Assembly (NCBI RefSeq): GCF_900129215.1
Contig: NZ_FQUQ01000002.1
Span: 1 to 64,000, forward strand
Direction: 5' to 3'
Origin: Pedobacter caeni
Lineage (GTDB): Bacteria > Bacteroidota > Bacteroidia > Sphingobacteriales > Sphingobacteriaceae
Length of the DNA: 64,000 bases
The position numbers and the translations under genes are program-made. Shown here piece by piece: positions 53,841 through 62,490 of the stretch. The notes under the pieces are model-generated. The model did not search any database. It had not been told where the DNA came from and worked only from the letters and a program-made list of their open reading frames with translations. Each line of letters starts with the position of its first letter. The stretch's first letter is position 1.

Positions 53841-54425
53841 ATGAAATCTAATAAATCGATCGTACTGATCTTATGGTTTGCAGGAGCAATGAGCATTTCA
53901 GCAACTATAGGCCCCAAGATATTGTCCTGGTCTAAACTGTCTTCTTTTCATTTGATGGATAAGAATGGAAAAAACACCAGTCTGACCTCTGAAAAATTAA
54001 CCGTATTGTTACTGTTGTCTCCAGAATGTCCATTGTGTCAAAACTACGCCCCGGTAACGGCTAAACTTCAGCTTAAATATCCTGGTGTCGCATTTTATGG
54101 AATCATTCCCGGAGCAGCGTATACCGCAAAAGAAGTGGACGAATTTAGCCGGAAATACAAGGTTAATTTTCCGGTTTTAATTGATAAAAATCATTCACTC
54201 ACCAAATACATTAAAGGAACAACTACGCCTGAAGTGCTGGTCATCAATCGCATGGGGGCAATCACTTACAGAGGTTTGATTGACAATTGGGCCGTGAGTC
54301 TGGGAAAAAAACGACAGGTGATCACCGAAAACTATTTAGATGATGCCTTATCGCAACTCATAACTGCAAAAACAAGTAGTTATAAGGAAACCAAGCCTGT
54401 TGGCTGCCTGATTAATGATTTATAG
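53841..54425 (+). CDS. Secreted thioredoxin-like redoxin with CPLC motif
   Basis: 194 residues. An N-terminal hydrophobic segment (SIVLILWFAGAMSISATIG) acts as signal peptide or anchor. The redoxin domain contains the active-site CPLC at residues 63-66 in LSPECPLCQNYAP, and the cis-Pro region TTPEVLVINRMG. The C-terminus ends in KPVGCLIND, with an extra Cys189. To my knowledge, proteins of this type are sometimes fused to a cytochrome/copper-monooxygenase module like the one encoded next door, so the two products probably work together in the periplasm. It may handle thiols or copper delivery; the substrate is unknown. Confidence 0.85.
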   Translation: MKSNKSIVLILWFAGAMSISATIGPKILSWSKLSSFHLMDKNGKNTSLTSEKLTVLLLLSPECPLCQNYAPVTAKLQLKYPGVAFYGIIPGAAYTAKEVDEFSRKYKVNFPVLIDKNHSLTKYIKGTTTPEVLVINRMGAITYRGLIDNWAVSLGKKRQVITENYLDDALSQLITAKTSSYKETKPVGCLINDL

Positions 54426-54456
54426 CTCACCGAATCCCAGCCAAAAAAACATTTGA

Positions 54457-55776
54457 ATGAAAAAATATACTTTGATAATTAGCCTGGTACTGCTGCTTAA
54501 TACAGCTGTTTCCGCCCAGAAAATTACTTATTACCAGCATATAGCTCCGATTATAAAGACCAAATGTGCCCCTTGTCACCGGCCCGGGGATGCCGCCCCT
54601 TTTTCATTACTTACGTATCAGGATGTAGCCAAAAGAGCGGGTTTCATTAAAAAAGTTACCCAGTCGGGATATATGCCACCTTGGAAACCTGACACCCATT
54701 ACCGGGATTTTCAAAATGACCGCTCTCTTTCAGAAAATGAGAAACAATTGATCGCAGCATGGGTGGATCAAAAGGCTCCTGAAGGGAAGGCCGGTAAGGG
54801 GCAATCAGAAACACTTTCCTTAAGTGCGACAGAAACACAGTTGCACAGGAAGCCTGATTATGTGATCAAAATGAAAAAAGCTTTTCTGGTGAAGGGAGAT
54901 AACAAAGAGCGCTTCATCGTGTTCAAAATCCCTTTTGAACAGGCTCAGATGCAAAATGTGGAGGCAATAGAATTTGAGTCCAGTAACAAAAAAATCATTC
55001 ATCATGCTAATTTTGCCGTTCACCCGGTAGAAGATGGAATTGACATCAACCAGGGGGATGATTACCTGAACCTGACCGATGACGACCGGACAAAATATGC
55101 CATGTATTTCCCGTTTAAAAAAACAATGACTTATTACGGGGGCTGGATTCCGGGAACTTCTTTTGAATCCTATCCAAACGATATGGGATGGATCATGCCC
55201 AAAAGAGGCGTGGTTTTATTGACCATCCATTATGCGCCAGCAGCTGTGGATATGGAAGACATCTCGGGAATCAACTTCTTTTATAAAAAGACCCCAATAA
55301 ACAGAAAGGTCAGTGTGATCAGTTTAGGTTCCGGTGGAATAGGAGAAAAGTCTATTGAACCTTATTTTATGATCCCTGCAGATTCTGTCAGAAAGTTTAA
55401 TCTTAAGATTACCACACCTGAAGATCAGTCGTTGTTATATGTATGGCCACATATGCACCTGTTGGGTAAAGATTTTAAGGCCTATGCAGTATCACCACAA
55501 GGAGATACGATTAAACTGGTTTCTATTCCTTCATGGGACTTCAGATGGCAGGAGATTTACAGGTTAAAAAAACTGGTGAAAATCCCTAAAGGGGCAATTC
55601 TTACGATCGAAGGAACTTACGACAATACAAAGGAAAATCCCAATAATCCCAATCATCCACCCAAAATGGTATTCTCCGCGAAAGATATGAAGTCTACTGA
55701 TGAGATGATGACACTGGTGATGGTCTTTCTTCCTTATAAGGAAGGTGATGAAACGCTTGTCCTGGATGATAAATAG
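54457..55776 (+). CDS. Secreted cytochrome c / PHM-like type II copper monooxygenase
   Basis: 439 residues with a Sec signal peptide (cleavage near VSAQ). Residues ~25-110 are a small c-type cytochrome domain: heme site CAPCH at 37-41 and a probable axial Met73 in GYMPPW. Residues ~130-430 follow the pattern of the peptidylglycine/dopamine monooxygenase fold. The copper ligands are recognisable: His182-His183 (IHHANF), His258 (TIHYAP), His332/His334 (PHMHLLG) and Met417 (STDEMM). These enzymes use two copper centres and O2 to hydroxylate a substrate; the heme domain could feed electrons in place of ascorbate. It is downstream of SusC/SusD and the redoxin, 31 bases after the latter. The substrate is unknown. 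Confidence 0.85.
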   Translation: MKKYTLIISLVLLLNTAVSAQKITYYQHIAPIIKTKCAPCHRPGDAAPFSLLTYQDVAKRAGFIKKVTQSGYMPPWKPDTHYRDFQNDRSLSENEKQLIAAWVDQKAPEGKAGKGQSETLSLSATETQLHRKPDYVIKMKKAFLVKGDNKERFIVFKIPFEQAQMQNVEAIEFESSNKKIIHHANFAVHPVEDGIDINQGDDYLNLTDDDRTKYAMYFPFKKTMTYYGGWIPGTSFESYPNDMGWIMPKRGVVLLTIHYAPAAVDMEDISGINFFYKKTPINRKVSVISLGSGGIGEKSIEPYFMIPADSVRKFNLKITTPEDQSLLYVWPHMHLLGKDFKAYAVSPQGDTIKLVSIPSWDFRWQEIYRLKKLVKIPKGAILTIEGTYDNTKENPNNPNHPPKMVFSAKDMKSTDEMMTLVMVFLPYKEGDETLVLDDK

Positions 55777-55851
55777 CGACAGGAAATAATTGTTGCTTAG
55801 GTAGATAAGCAGGATTAACGATAACTCATCTTTAATTACAACGTAAATTTT

Positions 55852-55890
55852 ATCCAGGATATTTCATATGAATATCCTGGATTTTTTTTG
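55852..55890 (+). terminator. Intrinsic terminator after the cytochrome/monooxygenase gene
   Basis: A perfect 12-bp stem (55852-55863 with 55871-55882) with a 7-base loop, then eight T residues. It closes the first cassette. Confidence 0.9.
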
Positions 55891-55932
55891 TCATCTCAAT
55901 TTCCTTTTATTTGAATGTATTTTTTCTTATAC

Positions 55933-55955
55933 ACTTAAAAATTATTTTAATAAGT
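55933..55955. promoter_or_regulatory. Candidate ROK operator upstream of ROK gene 2
   Basis: ACTTA-N13-TAAGT with an AT-only spacer, the same core as before ROK gene 1. Its right end is 26 bases from the start of the -7 box in both copies. Confidence 0.6.
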
Positions 55956-55980
55956 TAACTGTGTTTATCGAAAAAATATT

Positions 55981-55988
55981 TAAGTTTG
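55981..55988 (+). promoter_or_regulatory. -7 box of ROK gene 2
   Basis: TAAGTTTG, identical to the box of ROK gene 1 and in the same flanking context (ATATT before it). The -33 position reads TGTG rather than TTG, so this promoter may be weaker. Confidence 0.65.
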
Positions 55989-56007
55989 GGCCGACAAACC
56001 GAAACTT

Positions 56008-57198
56008 GTGACTGCGACAAAGAAAAAATACCATCAGCTCCGTAGGGAGGTGATCAAGTGCTTGTATTACAATAACATGCTTACCTTAACGGAGTTAAGC
56101 AAGTTAACTAATAAGAGTCTTCCTTTAGTTACAACGACAGTAAACGATCTGGTAGCAGAAGGGTATGTACTGGAATCTGGTCTGGCTCCTTCGACCGGTG
56201 GAAGAAGGGCGCTTACTTTTCTGTTGAATCAAAAAAAACACCGGTATACAATTGCGGTATCAATGGATCAGCTGGTTACCCAGGTGGTCATCTATGATTT
56301 ACTGAATCAGGTGCAAATGGCACCGGAAACAATGAAACTATCGCTTAGTGAATATCCTAACGGTACTAAAATACTGATACAATTTTTAAAGAACTATATT
56401 TCCAATTCCGGGATTCCTGTGGAGGAAATTCTCGGTGTGGGGATAGGTATGCCTGGCTTTGTGAATGCAGATTTTGGAATCAACCATACTTTTTTCAAGG
56501 TAGAGGGCGATGGTAACCTGAGGAGTTATTTAACCAAGGCATTGGGAATCCCTGTCTTCATAGACAATGATTCGAGTATCATCGCTTTGGCGGAATTGAA
56601 ATTCGGAGCTGGTAAGGGAATTAAAGATGTCATGGTCGTTAATATCGGATGGGGCATCGGACTGGGAATGGTGATCAATGGTACCTTGTTCAGAGGACAT
56701 AGCGGCTATGCAGGTGAATTCAGTCATATTCCGTTATCAGAGAGTAATAAGCTGTGTTCCTGTGGTAAAAGAGGCTGCCTGGAGGTAGATACCTCTATCC
56801 TCGTATTGGTCGACAAGGCTAAGGCCAAGATCAGCTCAGGTGTAAATTCAAGCCTGGAGCAGTTGTTTTTGGATGAAACTAAGTTAGCCGGAGATCATTT
56901 TCTGGATGCGGCTAAAGGTGGAGACCCGCTTGCCGTTTCCATTCTGTCTGATGCTGCTTTCCTGATCGGAAAAGGTCTGGCCACTTTAATTCACATCATC
57001 AATCCGAAATTAATTGTCTTGAGCGGTCGGGCGGCTGTTGCCAGTAAAATAATTATGGCCCCGGTACAACAAGCTATTAACGAGTTTTGTATTCCAAGAC
57101 TGGCGGAATACACAGACATTCAAGTCTCCGAAATATCAAAAGAATCAGGACTGTTAGGGGCAGCAACACTGGTTATAGAGAACTGTAATTTTAATTAG
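56008..57198 (+). CDS. ROK-family transcriptional regulator, copy 2
   Basis: A 396-residue paralogue of the regulator at 47.5 kb, identical at most positions by eye. The winged helix (LTLTELSKLTNKSLPLVTTTVNDL, STGGRR) and the zinc site (GEFSHI, CSCGKRGCLE) are preserved. The start is GTG; the position matching the ATG of copy 1 reads CCG, so no ATG start exists here. Differences cluster around residues 100-125 and 290-310. Because the DNA-binding helices are nearly the same, both proteins may bind both operators. It lies just upstream of susC 2. Confidence 0.92.
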   Translation: MTATKKKYHQLRREVIKCLYYNNMLTLTELSKLTNKSLPLVTTTVNDLVAEGYVLESGLAPSTGGRRALTFLLNQKKHRYTIAVSMDQLVTQVVIYDLLNQVQMAPETMKLSLSEYPNGTKILIQFLKNYISNSGIPVEEILGVGIGMPGFVNADFGINHTFFKVEGDGNLRSYLTKALGIPVFIDNDSSIIALAELKFGAGKGIKDVMVVNIGWGIGLGMVINGTLFRGHSGYAGEFSHIPLSESNKLCSCGKRGCLEVDTSILVLVDKAKAKISSGVNSSLEQLFLDETKLAGDHFLDAAKGGDPLAVSILSDAAFLIGKGLATLIHIINPKLIVLSGRAAVASKIIMAPVQQAINEFCIPRLAEYTDIQVSEISKESGLLGAATLVIENCNFN

Positions 57199-57212
57199 AA
57201 TACAAATACGGC

Positions 57213-57236
57213 TTTTAGTTTAGGGATGAGCTAAAA
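57213..57236 (+). promoter_or_regulatory. Conserved leader hairpin between ROK gene 2 and susC 2
   Basis: A TTTTAG/CTAAAA stem around a loop containing TTTAGGGATGAG, matching the leader at 48703-48726. It is followed by the same CAATGCAATAC and CAATTAACCTAAATT blocks. Confidence 0.5.
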
Positions 57237-57300
57237 CCTTTTAAATACCAATGCAATACGAGTCAATTAACCTAAATTTTAACAATTAATTTTATTGAAA

Positions 57301-60300
57301 ATGAAACACATGTACTTAAAGTGTGTGGCAGTTCTGCTATTGAGCGCAATAACAATATCAGCGTATGCCCAACAAAAAGTTACAGGAACGGTGACGGAGA
57401 AGTCGGGCTTGCCCATTCCTGGGGTAAGTGTTACTGAAAAGGGCACTAAAAATGGCAGCTCTACCAATGGTGATGGAAAATTCACGATTTCAGTGAAGCC
57501 AGGTGCAATACTTACTTTTACTTCCATTGGGTTATCCACCAAAGAAGTGGCAGTAGGACAATCTGCAACCCTGACGGTGATCCTTCAGGATGATGAAAAA
57601 GTGCTGAATGAGGTCGTAGTGACCGCATTGGGTATTAAAAGAGAAAAGAAATCTTTGGGATACGCGATGCAGGAAGTAAAGGGAGAGTCCCTGGTAGAAG
57701 CCAGAGAGCCAAACCTTGTGAATGCTTTATCTGGTAAAGTTGCAGGTTTGCAGATTACCCGCTCCAGCAACGGACCTGGTGGTTCTTCAAAAATTACCTT
57801 AAGAGGAAACAATTCCCTTACTGGTAACAATCAGCCGTTAATCGTTGTGGATGGTGTTCCAATGGATAATTTTACAGGAACAGACAATAATGATTTTAAT
57901 AATCCTAAGCTGGATATGGGAAATGGTCTTGCTGATATCAATGCAGAAGATATTGAAAGTATGTCGGTATTAAAAGGGCCTGCAGCAGCTGCATTATATG
58001 GTTCAAGAGCAGGAAACGGAGTGATTTTGATTACAACAAAGTCAGGAAAAGCACAAAGTGGATTAGGAATCACAGTGTCTTCTTCGGTGGGTATAGAGAC
58101 AATTTTCACCAATCCTAAGTTTCAAAATTCATTTGGACAAGGTTCCCTGGGAGCAACAAAAAAAGAGCTTGGCTCGAGCTGGGGACCGAAAATTGAAGGA
58201 CAGTTGGCCGAAAACTGGGACGGTTCAAAAACACCTATCCAGGCTTATGACAATGTAAACAACTATTTTAAAAACGGACTTTCTTTAAATCAAAGCGTTT
58301 CCCTTCAACAACAATATAAAGGGACTTCTATCTATACCTCATTCAATAGAACAGAGGATAAGGGGATGACTCCGGAAGCTAAACTGACGAGGACGAACTT
58401 GTTGGCGAGGGCACTGAGTAAATTCGGTAAGGACGATAAATGGACTGTGGATACTAAAATTCAGTACAACAATACAACGGCAAACAACCGGCCAATGGGC
58501 GGGGCGAGAGATGAGAATATCTTCAGAACCGTTTATATGCTGCCAAGATCTATGGATATCCGCAACTTTAGCAGAGCTACCAACGATCAGAATAACATGT
58601 TATGGTTTGGCGGTAGTAACCAGGTTAATCCTTACTGGAGCAACCGTTTCAGCACTAATGAGGACAGCAGAGACCGTTTTATCATGAATGCTTCCTTAAA
58701 ATATGAGTTCAACAGCTGGTTAAATGCAGAGATCAAAGCAGGTGCAGATATGTACAATACAGATGCCAATGCTAAAGTTTATGCAGGTAGCCCGATTGTA
58801 AAAAACGGAAGATACAGCGTGGATAGAACTTCCTTTACAGAGACGAATTTCAGCACCTTAATCACGGCAAGAAAAGACAATCTTTATAGTAAGTTTGGTG
58901 GTTCCTTAACTTTAGGAGGAAACTTAATGTCTCAGAAAACGAACATATTAGGCGCTAATACAGGTGAATTTTTTGTGCCTAATTTCTTTTCCATCAAAAA
59001 TGGGGTCGGTCTGCTCAGCATGAACGAAGAACTTAAACGTAAAAAAATAAACTCTGTATACGGTTCCGGTCAGCTAAACTGGGATCAATATGCTTTTGTT
59101 GATGTTACTTTTAGAAACGACTGGTCTTCGGCTTTAAGCAAAGCTAAACGTTCTTACTTTTATCCTTCTGTAAGTGCATCACTTGTCTTCTCCGATATGA
59201 TCGGGAAAGTTGGTGGAACATTGCCTTCGTGGATGACTTTTGGTAAAGTAAGGGCTTCCTTTGCCCAGGTAGGTAATGACCTTCCTCCATACGAGTTGTA
59301 CAATACTTATGATATTAGTAAAGATCCTAACGGCAGACCCACGGCAGCAAGAAAAAAAGTCCTTTATAATCCTGAGGTACAGAGTGAGCTGATTAAATCA
59401 TTTGAAGTTGGTGCTGAAATGCGGTTTTTAAACGGACGTATCGGCTTTGATGCGGCTTATTACAAAACCAATGCAACCAGACAATTGATCGAGATCCCAA
59501 TGGATCCAATGAGTGGTTACGAAAAAAGAAAAGTGAATTCCGGAGATATCGAAAACAAAGGGTTCGAAGTAATGGTAGATGGTAAAATCCTGACTGGTGA
59601 GAAATCGTTGAACTGGAATATGATGGTGAATTACTCCAGAAATACAAATACGGTAAACGAGCTTACACCAGACATTACACAATATCGTTTAGGCGGATAT
59701 GATGACGTATATATATTGGCTGCTACCAAACAAAAATATGGTGAAATTTATGGAAGTAAATTCTCAAGAGTAGAAGATAAAAATAGCCCTTTCTTTGGAC
59801 AAATGATCCTTACTGATGAGGGGCTTCCTAAACGTGGCGGACAAAATGAAAGACTTGGAAATCAACAGGCAAGTGGCTTGTTGGGTGTGACCAACAGTTT
59901 TGCTTATAAAGGAATTGGATTGTCTTTCCTTTTTGATGCACGTTTTGGCGGACAGATATTTTCAGCTACCAACAATGCTTTACAATTAAACGGCACAGCC
60001 GAAGTTACTGCGAAGAATGGTTTAAGAGAAGATATGGTGGTTCCGGGAGTAGTGCTTATCGGAGGCCAATATGTACAGAATACCAAAGCAGTAAGTCCTG
60101 AAAGATACTGGACTACAGTGGGTGGTTATGGTAACCTTGGTATAACCGAAGCAAACATGTACGATGCAACCAATATCCGCCTTAGAAATGTGCAGTTAAG
60201 CTACGATTTACCACGCAAAATGTTGGCAAAAACACCTTTCCAAAAGGTCAAAGTAGGATTGTCATGTAACAACGTCTGGTTAATTACAGGTGATATGAAT

Positions 60301-60411
60301 GGAGTCGATCCTGAGACGATCTATGCTACAGGTAGCAATGCTACAGGTTTTGAGAACATCAGTGCACCAACTTCACGTACTTATTTATTTAACCTGACCT
60401 TAGGCTTCTAA
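57301..60411 (+). CDS. SusC/RagA-family TonB-linked outer-membrane transporter, copy 2
   Basis: About 1036 residues from the ATG that aligns with the susC 1 start; a TTG two codons earlier is not preferred. The signal peptide and carboxypeptidase-regulatory-like domain (~1-100) closely match copy 1. From the TonB-box region (NEVVVTALGIKREKKSLGYA) onward it belongs to a different, very common SusC subfamily, with LIVVDGVPMDN and VLKGPAAAALYGSRAGNG in the plug. It ends with a typical aromatic barrel terminus (FNLTLGF). susD 2 follows after 45 bases. Confidence 0.95.
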   Translation: MKHMYLKCVAVLLLSAITISAYAQQKVTGTVTEKSGLPIPGVSVTEKGTKNGSSTNGDGKFTISVKPGAILTFTSIGLSTKEVAVGQSATLTVILQDDEKVLNEVVVTALGIKREKKSLGYAMQEVKGESLVEAREPNLVNALSGKVAGLQITRSSNGPGGSSKITLRGNNSLTGNNQPLIVVDGVPMDNFTGTDNNDFNNPKLDMGNGLADINAEDIESMSVLKGPAAAALYGSRAGNGVILITTKSGKAQSGLGITVSSSVGIETIFTNPKFQNSFGQGSLGATKKELGSSWGPKIEGQLAENWDGSKTPIQAYDNVNNYFKNGLSLNQSVSLQQQYKGTSIYTSFNRTEDKGMTPEAKLTRTNLLARALSKFGKDDKWTVDTKIQYNNTTANNRPMGGARDENIFRTVYMLPRSMDIRNFSRATNDQNNMLWFGGSNQVNPYWSNRFSTNEDSRDRFIMNASLKYEFNSWLNAEIKAGADMYNTDANAKVYAGSPIVKNGRYSVDRTSFTETNFSTLITARKDNLYSKFGGSLTLGGNLMSQKTNILGANTGEFFVPNFFSIKNGVGLLSMNEELKRKKINSVYGSGQLNWDQYAFVDVTFRNDWSSALSKAKRSYFYPSVSASLVFSDMIGKVGGTLPSWMTFGKVRASFAQVGNDLPPYELYNTYDISKDPNGRPTAARKKVLYNPEVQSELIKSFEVGAEMRFLNGRIGFDAAYYKTNATRQLIEIPMDPMSGYEKRKVNSGDIENKGFEVMVDGKILTGEKSLNWNMMVNYSRNTNTVNELTPDITQYRLGGYDDVYILAATKQKYGEIYGSKFSRVEDKNSPFFGQMILTDEGLPKRGGQNERLGNQQASGLLGVTNSFAYKGIGLSFLFDARFGGQIFSATNNALQLNGTAEVTAKNGLREDMVVPGVVLIGGQYVQNTKAVSPERYWTTVGGYGNLGITEANMYDATNIRLRNVQLSYDLPRKMLAKTPFQKVKVGLSCNNVWLITGDMNGVDPETIYATGSNATGFENISAPTSRTYLFNLTLGF

Positions 60412-60456
60412 GCTTTATTAACCTATCGGGATTGCCCCTTAATTAAAAACAATTAG

Positions 60457-62364
60457 ATGAAAACAATCATAAAAACATCATGTATGATCCTGGCAACAGC
60501 AATGTTGTGGTCGTCATGTAAGAAATTTGAAGAAATAAATGTGGATCCTGTTTCCGCAAATGAAGATCAGGTTCAGCCGGAATACTTTATTAATGGTTCT
60601 ATTACTGCCGCACAACAAGATCCTGATGTGGCAGAACGTGCTTTTGTTTTGTATTGGAAAACTGCAGGACATCAGCAAAGCAATGGAGGGATTTCTTCCG
60701 GTGCTTACAACGATGGCTGGTCTTCGATTTATTACAATCAGATCTCTGCCTGGATTACTTCCGCAAATACAGCGATAGAAATTGCGAACAAACAAATTGC
60801 TGAGGGTAAAGCAAAACCACATACAAACAACCTGATACAGATAGCCAGAATCTGGAGAGGCTATTTGATGAGCGAGATGTCTGACAATTTTGGACCTATT
60901 CCAATGATTGCTTCTCAGGGCACAAATCCTGAGTTTGTAGAGGTGAAAATGATTTATTATTATATCCTTTCTGAACTTAAAGACGCAGGTAGTAAACTTG
61001 ATGTCGCGCTTAAAAATAAGGAGGAATTTGCTGATCTTGATCCGTCTTACAGGTACAATTATAAGAACTGGAAAACTTATGCTAACTCTATGCGTATGCG
61101 TTTAGCAATGAGGTTATCAGAAGTAGATGAGAACAAAGCAAAAGCTGAATTTGAAGATGCTGCGACAGGAAGTGATTTCATTACAAATATGGATCAGGCT
61201 TTCAAAGTACAAGAAAAACCAGGATGGAATGCACTTGCAGGAGTAATGAGCCGTGAATGGAATCCTCAGTTCATTTCTGCAACATTGAATAACCTTTACC
61301 TGGGCTTGGGTGGAGTTAAGTCTGCCGATCAGCTGGATGCCAGCTATCAGCCTTATATCAAGTCTGAAGGTTGGTTAGGACTGAAGTATGATGACCATTT
61401 TACCTCTAAGACGAACAACCCATCAGCAGGATATTGGTTTGATGGTTTGCCTTACTCGATAGATCCAAGGGCTTATAAAACATTCATTATTCCTGGTGAT
61501 TTTGAAAATGCCAATTTTAACGCCTACCCATCATGGACCAATGACGCTAAAACAACGAAAAGAAATCTGCTGAATAGTTCGAATGAGACGCTCAAAACCA
61601 TTGAGGCGAAATATACCTGGAATGCATCAAATACCGGAAACTGGGATGTTAAAGGAGCAAGAAACCTTGTCAGAGCATATGAAGGTACCATACCTCGTTT
61701 ATCCAATCAATTCAGGACAAGTGCAAGTACACGTATTTTCTTTGCACCATGGGAAACCTATTTCCTGTTGGCTGAAGCGGCAGAACGTGGCTGGAATACG
61801 CCAATGTCAGGAAAAGCAGCATACGAAGCTGGTATCCGTTCAAACTTTGAGTACTGGGGTGTAACAGGTAATTTAGGCGCTTATTTAAGCTCCAGCGACT
61901 TCAACAGGGTTGGAACTTCTGTAAACTGGGATCATACCGCAGAGCCTGCAGCAAGTCATACCATGAGCTTTAAAAACGGATATACAGATGTAGCAGGAAC
62001 AACTGCTGTACTTTATCCAAAGAATGATTTATATAAAAATGGTACCGTGAAAAACGACCACTTAACAAAAATCATTACTCAGAAATTTATTGCACAAACA
62101 CCTTGGTTGCCTTTGGAAGGTTGGAATGATCAGAGAAGATTAGGTCTTCCATTCTTTGAAAATCCTGCGATCGAAAAATCTTTGCCGGACCTTCCTGCAT
62201 TAACTGATGCAAATTACATGACCAGCAATGTGAGTTTCTTTCCTCAGCGTTTAAGATATCCATCGAATTTGCGGATTACAAATTCGAAAGGATATGAGCA
62301 GGCAGTTACCGCTCTCAAAGGTGCTGATGCCGTATTAACCCCGCTTTGGTGGGCTAAGAAATAA
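60457..62364 (+). CDS. SusD/RagB-family nutrient-binding lipoprotein, copy 2
   Basis: 635 residues, about 100 more than copy 1 and clearly divergent from it. Lipobox LWSSC (Cys ~21) followed by KKF. The N-terminal helical region contains SNGGISSGAYNDGW and IARIWRGYLMSEMSDNFGPIPM, the SusD_2-type pattern. The C-terminal half has FAPWETYFLLAEAAERGW and ends with TPLWWAKK. The different SusD body suggests a ligand different from that of cassette 1. It is the last gene of the cassette. Confidence 0.94.
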   Translation: MKTIIKTSCMILATAMLWSSCKKFEEINVDPVSANEDQVQPEYFINGSITAAQQDPDVAERAFVLYWKTAGHQQSNGGISSGAYNDGWSSIYYNQISAWITSANTAIEIANKQIAEGKAKPHTNNLIQIARIWRGYLMSEMSDNFGPIPMIASQGTNPEFVEVKMIYYYILSELKDAGSKLDVALKNKEEFADLDPSYRYNYKNWKTYANSMRMRLAMRLSEVDENKAKAEFEDAATGSDFITNMDQAFKVQEKPGWNALAGVMSREWNPQFISATLNNLYLGLGGVKSADQLDASYQPYIKSEGWLGLKYDDHFTSKTNNPSAGYWFDGLPYSIDPRAYKTFIIPGDFENANFNAYPSWTNDAKTTKRNLLNSSNETLKTIEAKYTWNASNTGNWDVKGARNLVRAYEGTIPRLSNQFRTSASTRIFFAPWETYFLLAEAAERGWNTPMSGKAAYEAGIRSNFEYWGVTGNLGAYLSSSDFNRVGTSVNWDHTAEPAASHTMSFKNGYTDVAGTTAVLYPKNDLYKNGTVKNDHLTKIITQKFIAQTPWLPLEGWNDQRRLGLPFFENPAIEKSLPDLPALTDANYMTSNVSFFPQRLRYPSNLRITNSKGYEQAVTALKGADAVLTPLWWAKK

Positions 62365-62385
62365 TCTTTTGTTTATATAAAAGCG

Positions 62386-62418
62386 ATAAAGGCTGCTCTC
62401 AAAAGGGCAGCCTTTATG
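62386..62418 (+). terminator. Terminator-like hairpin after susD 2
   Basis: An 11-bp stem AAAGGCTGCTC/GGGCAGCCTTT (one GU pair) with loop TCAAAA. The tail is only weakly T-rich, so termination may be incomplete. Confidence 0.65.
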
Positions 62419-62421
62419 ATT

Positions 62422-62482
62422 AAATAGCTTTGCAGAAAAATAGTCTTGCAGGGATTGCTTTATAGAAAATAGCTGTACAGGG
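62422..62482. repeat. Three short imperfect direct repeats
   Basis: AAATAG followed by a variable TTGCAG- or GTACAGGG-like part occurs at 62422, 62438 and 62467. The repeats sit between the susD 2 terminator and the end of the leftward dehydrogenase gene. Their role is unknown; they may be decay products. Confidence 0.35.
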
Positions 62483-62490
62483 AAAAACTG

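Noticed and set aside
62422..62482. Short direct repeats as a CRISPR array
   Set aside because: The repeats are about 16 bases, imperfect and irregularly spaced, and no cas genes are present.
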